This document shows positions 63,068 to 64,000 of a DNA stretch of 64,000 nucleotides, piece by piece. This DNA is from Sulfurovum xiamenensis (GTDB lineage Bacteria; Campylobacterota; Campylobacteria; Campylobacterales; Sulfurovaceae), in contig NZ_JAQIBC010000001.1 of the NCBI RefSeq assembly GCF_030347995.1, positions 310,001 through 374,000 on the forward strand, given 5' to 3'. The position numbers and the translations under genes were made by a program. How positions within the stretch are numbered: the first letter of the stretch is position 1; every line of letters begins with the position of its first letter. The notes beneath the pieces are model-generated. The model was not told the DNA's origin. It saw nothing but the letters and a program-made list of their open reading frames with translations, and ran no database searches.

Positions 63068-63460
63068 ATGAAGAAGTCTGTTTTGTATAAAGGGTTGATT
63101 TTAACACTTTTCGTGCTTGCTGTAGGTAGTCAAACTATTGCAGATGCACCTAGTTCAAATTATGATGACCCCAAATATACAGGTGATATAGTGGGCCAAA
63201 TTGATACCTGTTTGGTCTTAGGGTCAAATGAAGGCGTTAGGATCTACATACCTGGCTCCTCCTTTGAAGCAATTACAGGTTCAGTTGGCAATTTTAAAAT
63301 GAGTCATGTCCAGTCAGGTACATACAATTTAACCGTCACACAAAATGGACACCATATAGGTACTATTCCTAAGGTCACTGTTGTTCCAAAACAAATTAAC
63401 AATATTGGAACGGTTACATTCTGTTTAAATAATAACGGTAATGACTTATACGAGCAGTGA
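63068..63460 (+). CDS. Small exported protein with carboxypeptidase-regulatory-like beta-sandwich
   Basis: 130 residues from the ATG at 63068 (AAGGAAGGA upstream); a longer reading to 63026 has no RBS. Signal peptide 1-25 (L-I-L-T-L-F-V-L-A-V-G-S-Q-T-I-A-D-A). The rest resembles a CarboxypepD_reg-type fold: G-D-I-V-G-Q-I-D, G-V-R-I-Y-I-P-G-S-S-F-E-A-I-T, S-G-T-Y-N-L-T-V-T-Q-N-G, I-N-N-I-G-T-V-T-F. A Cys pair (D-T-C-L-V and F-C-L-N) could form a disulfide. Such domains bind ligands or serve as surface modules. The function is unknown. Confidence 0.7.
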   Translation: MKKSVLYKGLILTLFVLAVGSQTIADAPSSNYDDPKYTGDIVGQIDTCLVLGSNEGVRIYIPGSSFEAITGSVGNFKMSHVQSGTYNLTVTQNGHHIGTIPKVTVVPKQINNIGTVTFCLNNNGNDLYEQ

Positions 63461-63538
63461 TGGAGAGATCAAAAGTTCAATCATTGTAGTGGCTAATAGA
63501 CCGTATATATAACAAATGAGTATAATGTTCTACTATAT

Positions 63539-64000
63539 TCATTGGCTGTAAAACTTGATAGAACTTAGTTTATCAATGTTTCTTGAAGCTTCAATGCGTA
63601 ACCATAACTTGTAATATATTGCATCATATGCTACTGCATGAAAAAAACGGCTATCTGTAGAGTTATCTCGTAGATCACCCAACATAAAATAGTGTTTATC
63701 TGTAATTTTTGTTTTTGGATAGGTAAAGAGAAACTTTGGTCCTACTATATTATCAAAATGTGTGATTGTATAGTAAGTAGCGTATGGAGCTTGAATCCAA
63801 ATTTCACCATCAAGTTGTATAGTTTTAAGTAAGTGTTTTTTTGCATATTGACGGGTTAGGTTTTCATCTGTCGCAATTTGTAAATAAAAAATTTTATTTT
63901 TTTGCATCACGCTATCACCAGGTAAGGCCACACATCTTTTAATGTAAAGTCGATTATCAATTGGATGTTTAAACACAAGAATATCACCACGTGAAATACC
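63539..64000 (-). CDS. lepB: Signal peptidase I, 3' part (cut by window edge)
   Basis: The visible 153 residues are the C-terminal part of an S26 signal peptidase: R-G-D-I-L-V-F-K-H-P, Y-I-K-R-C-V-A-L-P-G-D with the catalytic Lys, and box E H-Y-F-M-L-G-D-L-R-D-N-S-T-D-S-R-F-F. The serine and the membrane anchor lie beyond position 64000. The frame is open through the edge, so a start at the internal GTG (63976) is not accepted. It cleaves signal peptides at the periplasmic face of the inner membrane. Confidence 0.88.
   Translation of the reverse strand, partial: GISRGDILVFKHPIDNRLYIKRCVALPGDSVMQKNKIFYLQIATDENLTRQYAKKHLLKTIQLDGEIWIQAPYATYYTITHFDNIVGPKFLFTYPKTKITDKHYFMLGDLRDNSTDSRFFHAVAYDAIYYKLWLRIEASRNIDKLSSIKFYSQ

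Noticed and set aside
1-64000. Phase-variable homopolymer tracts in surface genes
   Set aside because: No long G/C or A/T mononucleotide run suited to slippage was found within the LPS genes; the FtsH AAT repeat keeps the frame.

Overview
The window is a chromosomal segment of a Campylobacterota bacterium (formerly Epsilonproteobacteria), most like a Sulfurovum-type sulfur oxidiser; the species cannot be named from sequence alone. The evidence is conserved gene order (kdsA-ribH-nusB, prmA-ftsH-pssA, bamD-lon, rho beside ccoI-ccoS), a futalosine-pathway menaquinone enzyme (mqnC), prepilin leaders cleaved after Ala, and modest GC with AT-rich -10 boxes and weak -35 boxes. I see no rRNA, tRNA, CRISPR array, insertion sequence or prophage.

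Layout. 0.1-5.5 kb: a four-gene sensory operon (PAS protein, Hpt protein, NIT-type hybrid histidine kinase, single-domain receiver). 5.6-8.7 kb: lon and bamD on the minus strand. 9.0-14.9 kb: a pilus-tip-like operon, a large MshQ-like secreted protein followed by four pilin-like proteins. 15.0-22.6 kb: hpf, then a minus-strand housekeeping block (eamA-type transporter, kdsA, ribH, nusB, mqnC, a catalytically degenerate M16 protein, recG). 22.7-33.4 kb: a small unknown gene, a DUF3108-like protein, mscS, der, trpS, rho with murI, and ccoI-ccoS. 33.5-50.2 kb: surface polysaccharide and lipid A functions. A sugar-nucleotide operon (phosphohexomutase, pgi, UDP-glucose dehydrogenase, UDP-glucuronate epimerase) is followed by an eptA-like gene, an O-antigen ligase, and a tightly overlapping minus-strand glycosyltransferase operon headed by an lpxL-like acyltransferase. 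The stretch from about 40.5 to 45.2 kb is visibly more AT-rich. 50.4-58.2 kb: hisH-hisA-prmA-ftsH-pssA, then leuA behind a leucine-rich leader peptide, and a HemD-like gene.

58.2-62.8 kb is the most interesting region. It holds a single-domain globin, an HPP-family membrane protein, an FmdE-like protein, a cytochrome c fused to an LTxxQ/Spy-like domain, a cysteine-free Crp/Fnr-family regulator, and two hemerythrins. The globin, cytochrome and hemerythrin genes each carry an FNR-type box (TTGAT-N4-ATCAA or one mismatch), and the centre of each box lies exactly 32 bp from the centre of a -10-like hexamer. This is the geometry of class II (-41.5) activation. The regulator's recognition helix has the E-x-x-S-R signature that reads TTGAT half-sites. 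I read the region as a self-contained, probably nitric-oxide or low-oxygen responsive regulon.

The last kilobase holds a small exported protein and the 3' part of a signal peptidase I gene cut by the window edge. Where several starts were possible I chose the one with a Shine-Dalgarno sequence at proper spacing, or with the common 4-bp overlap, and say so in the entry.
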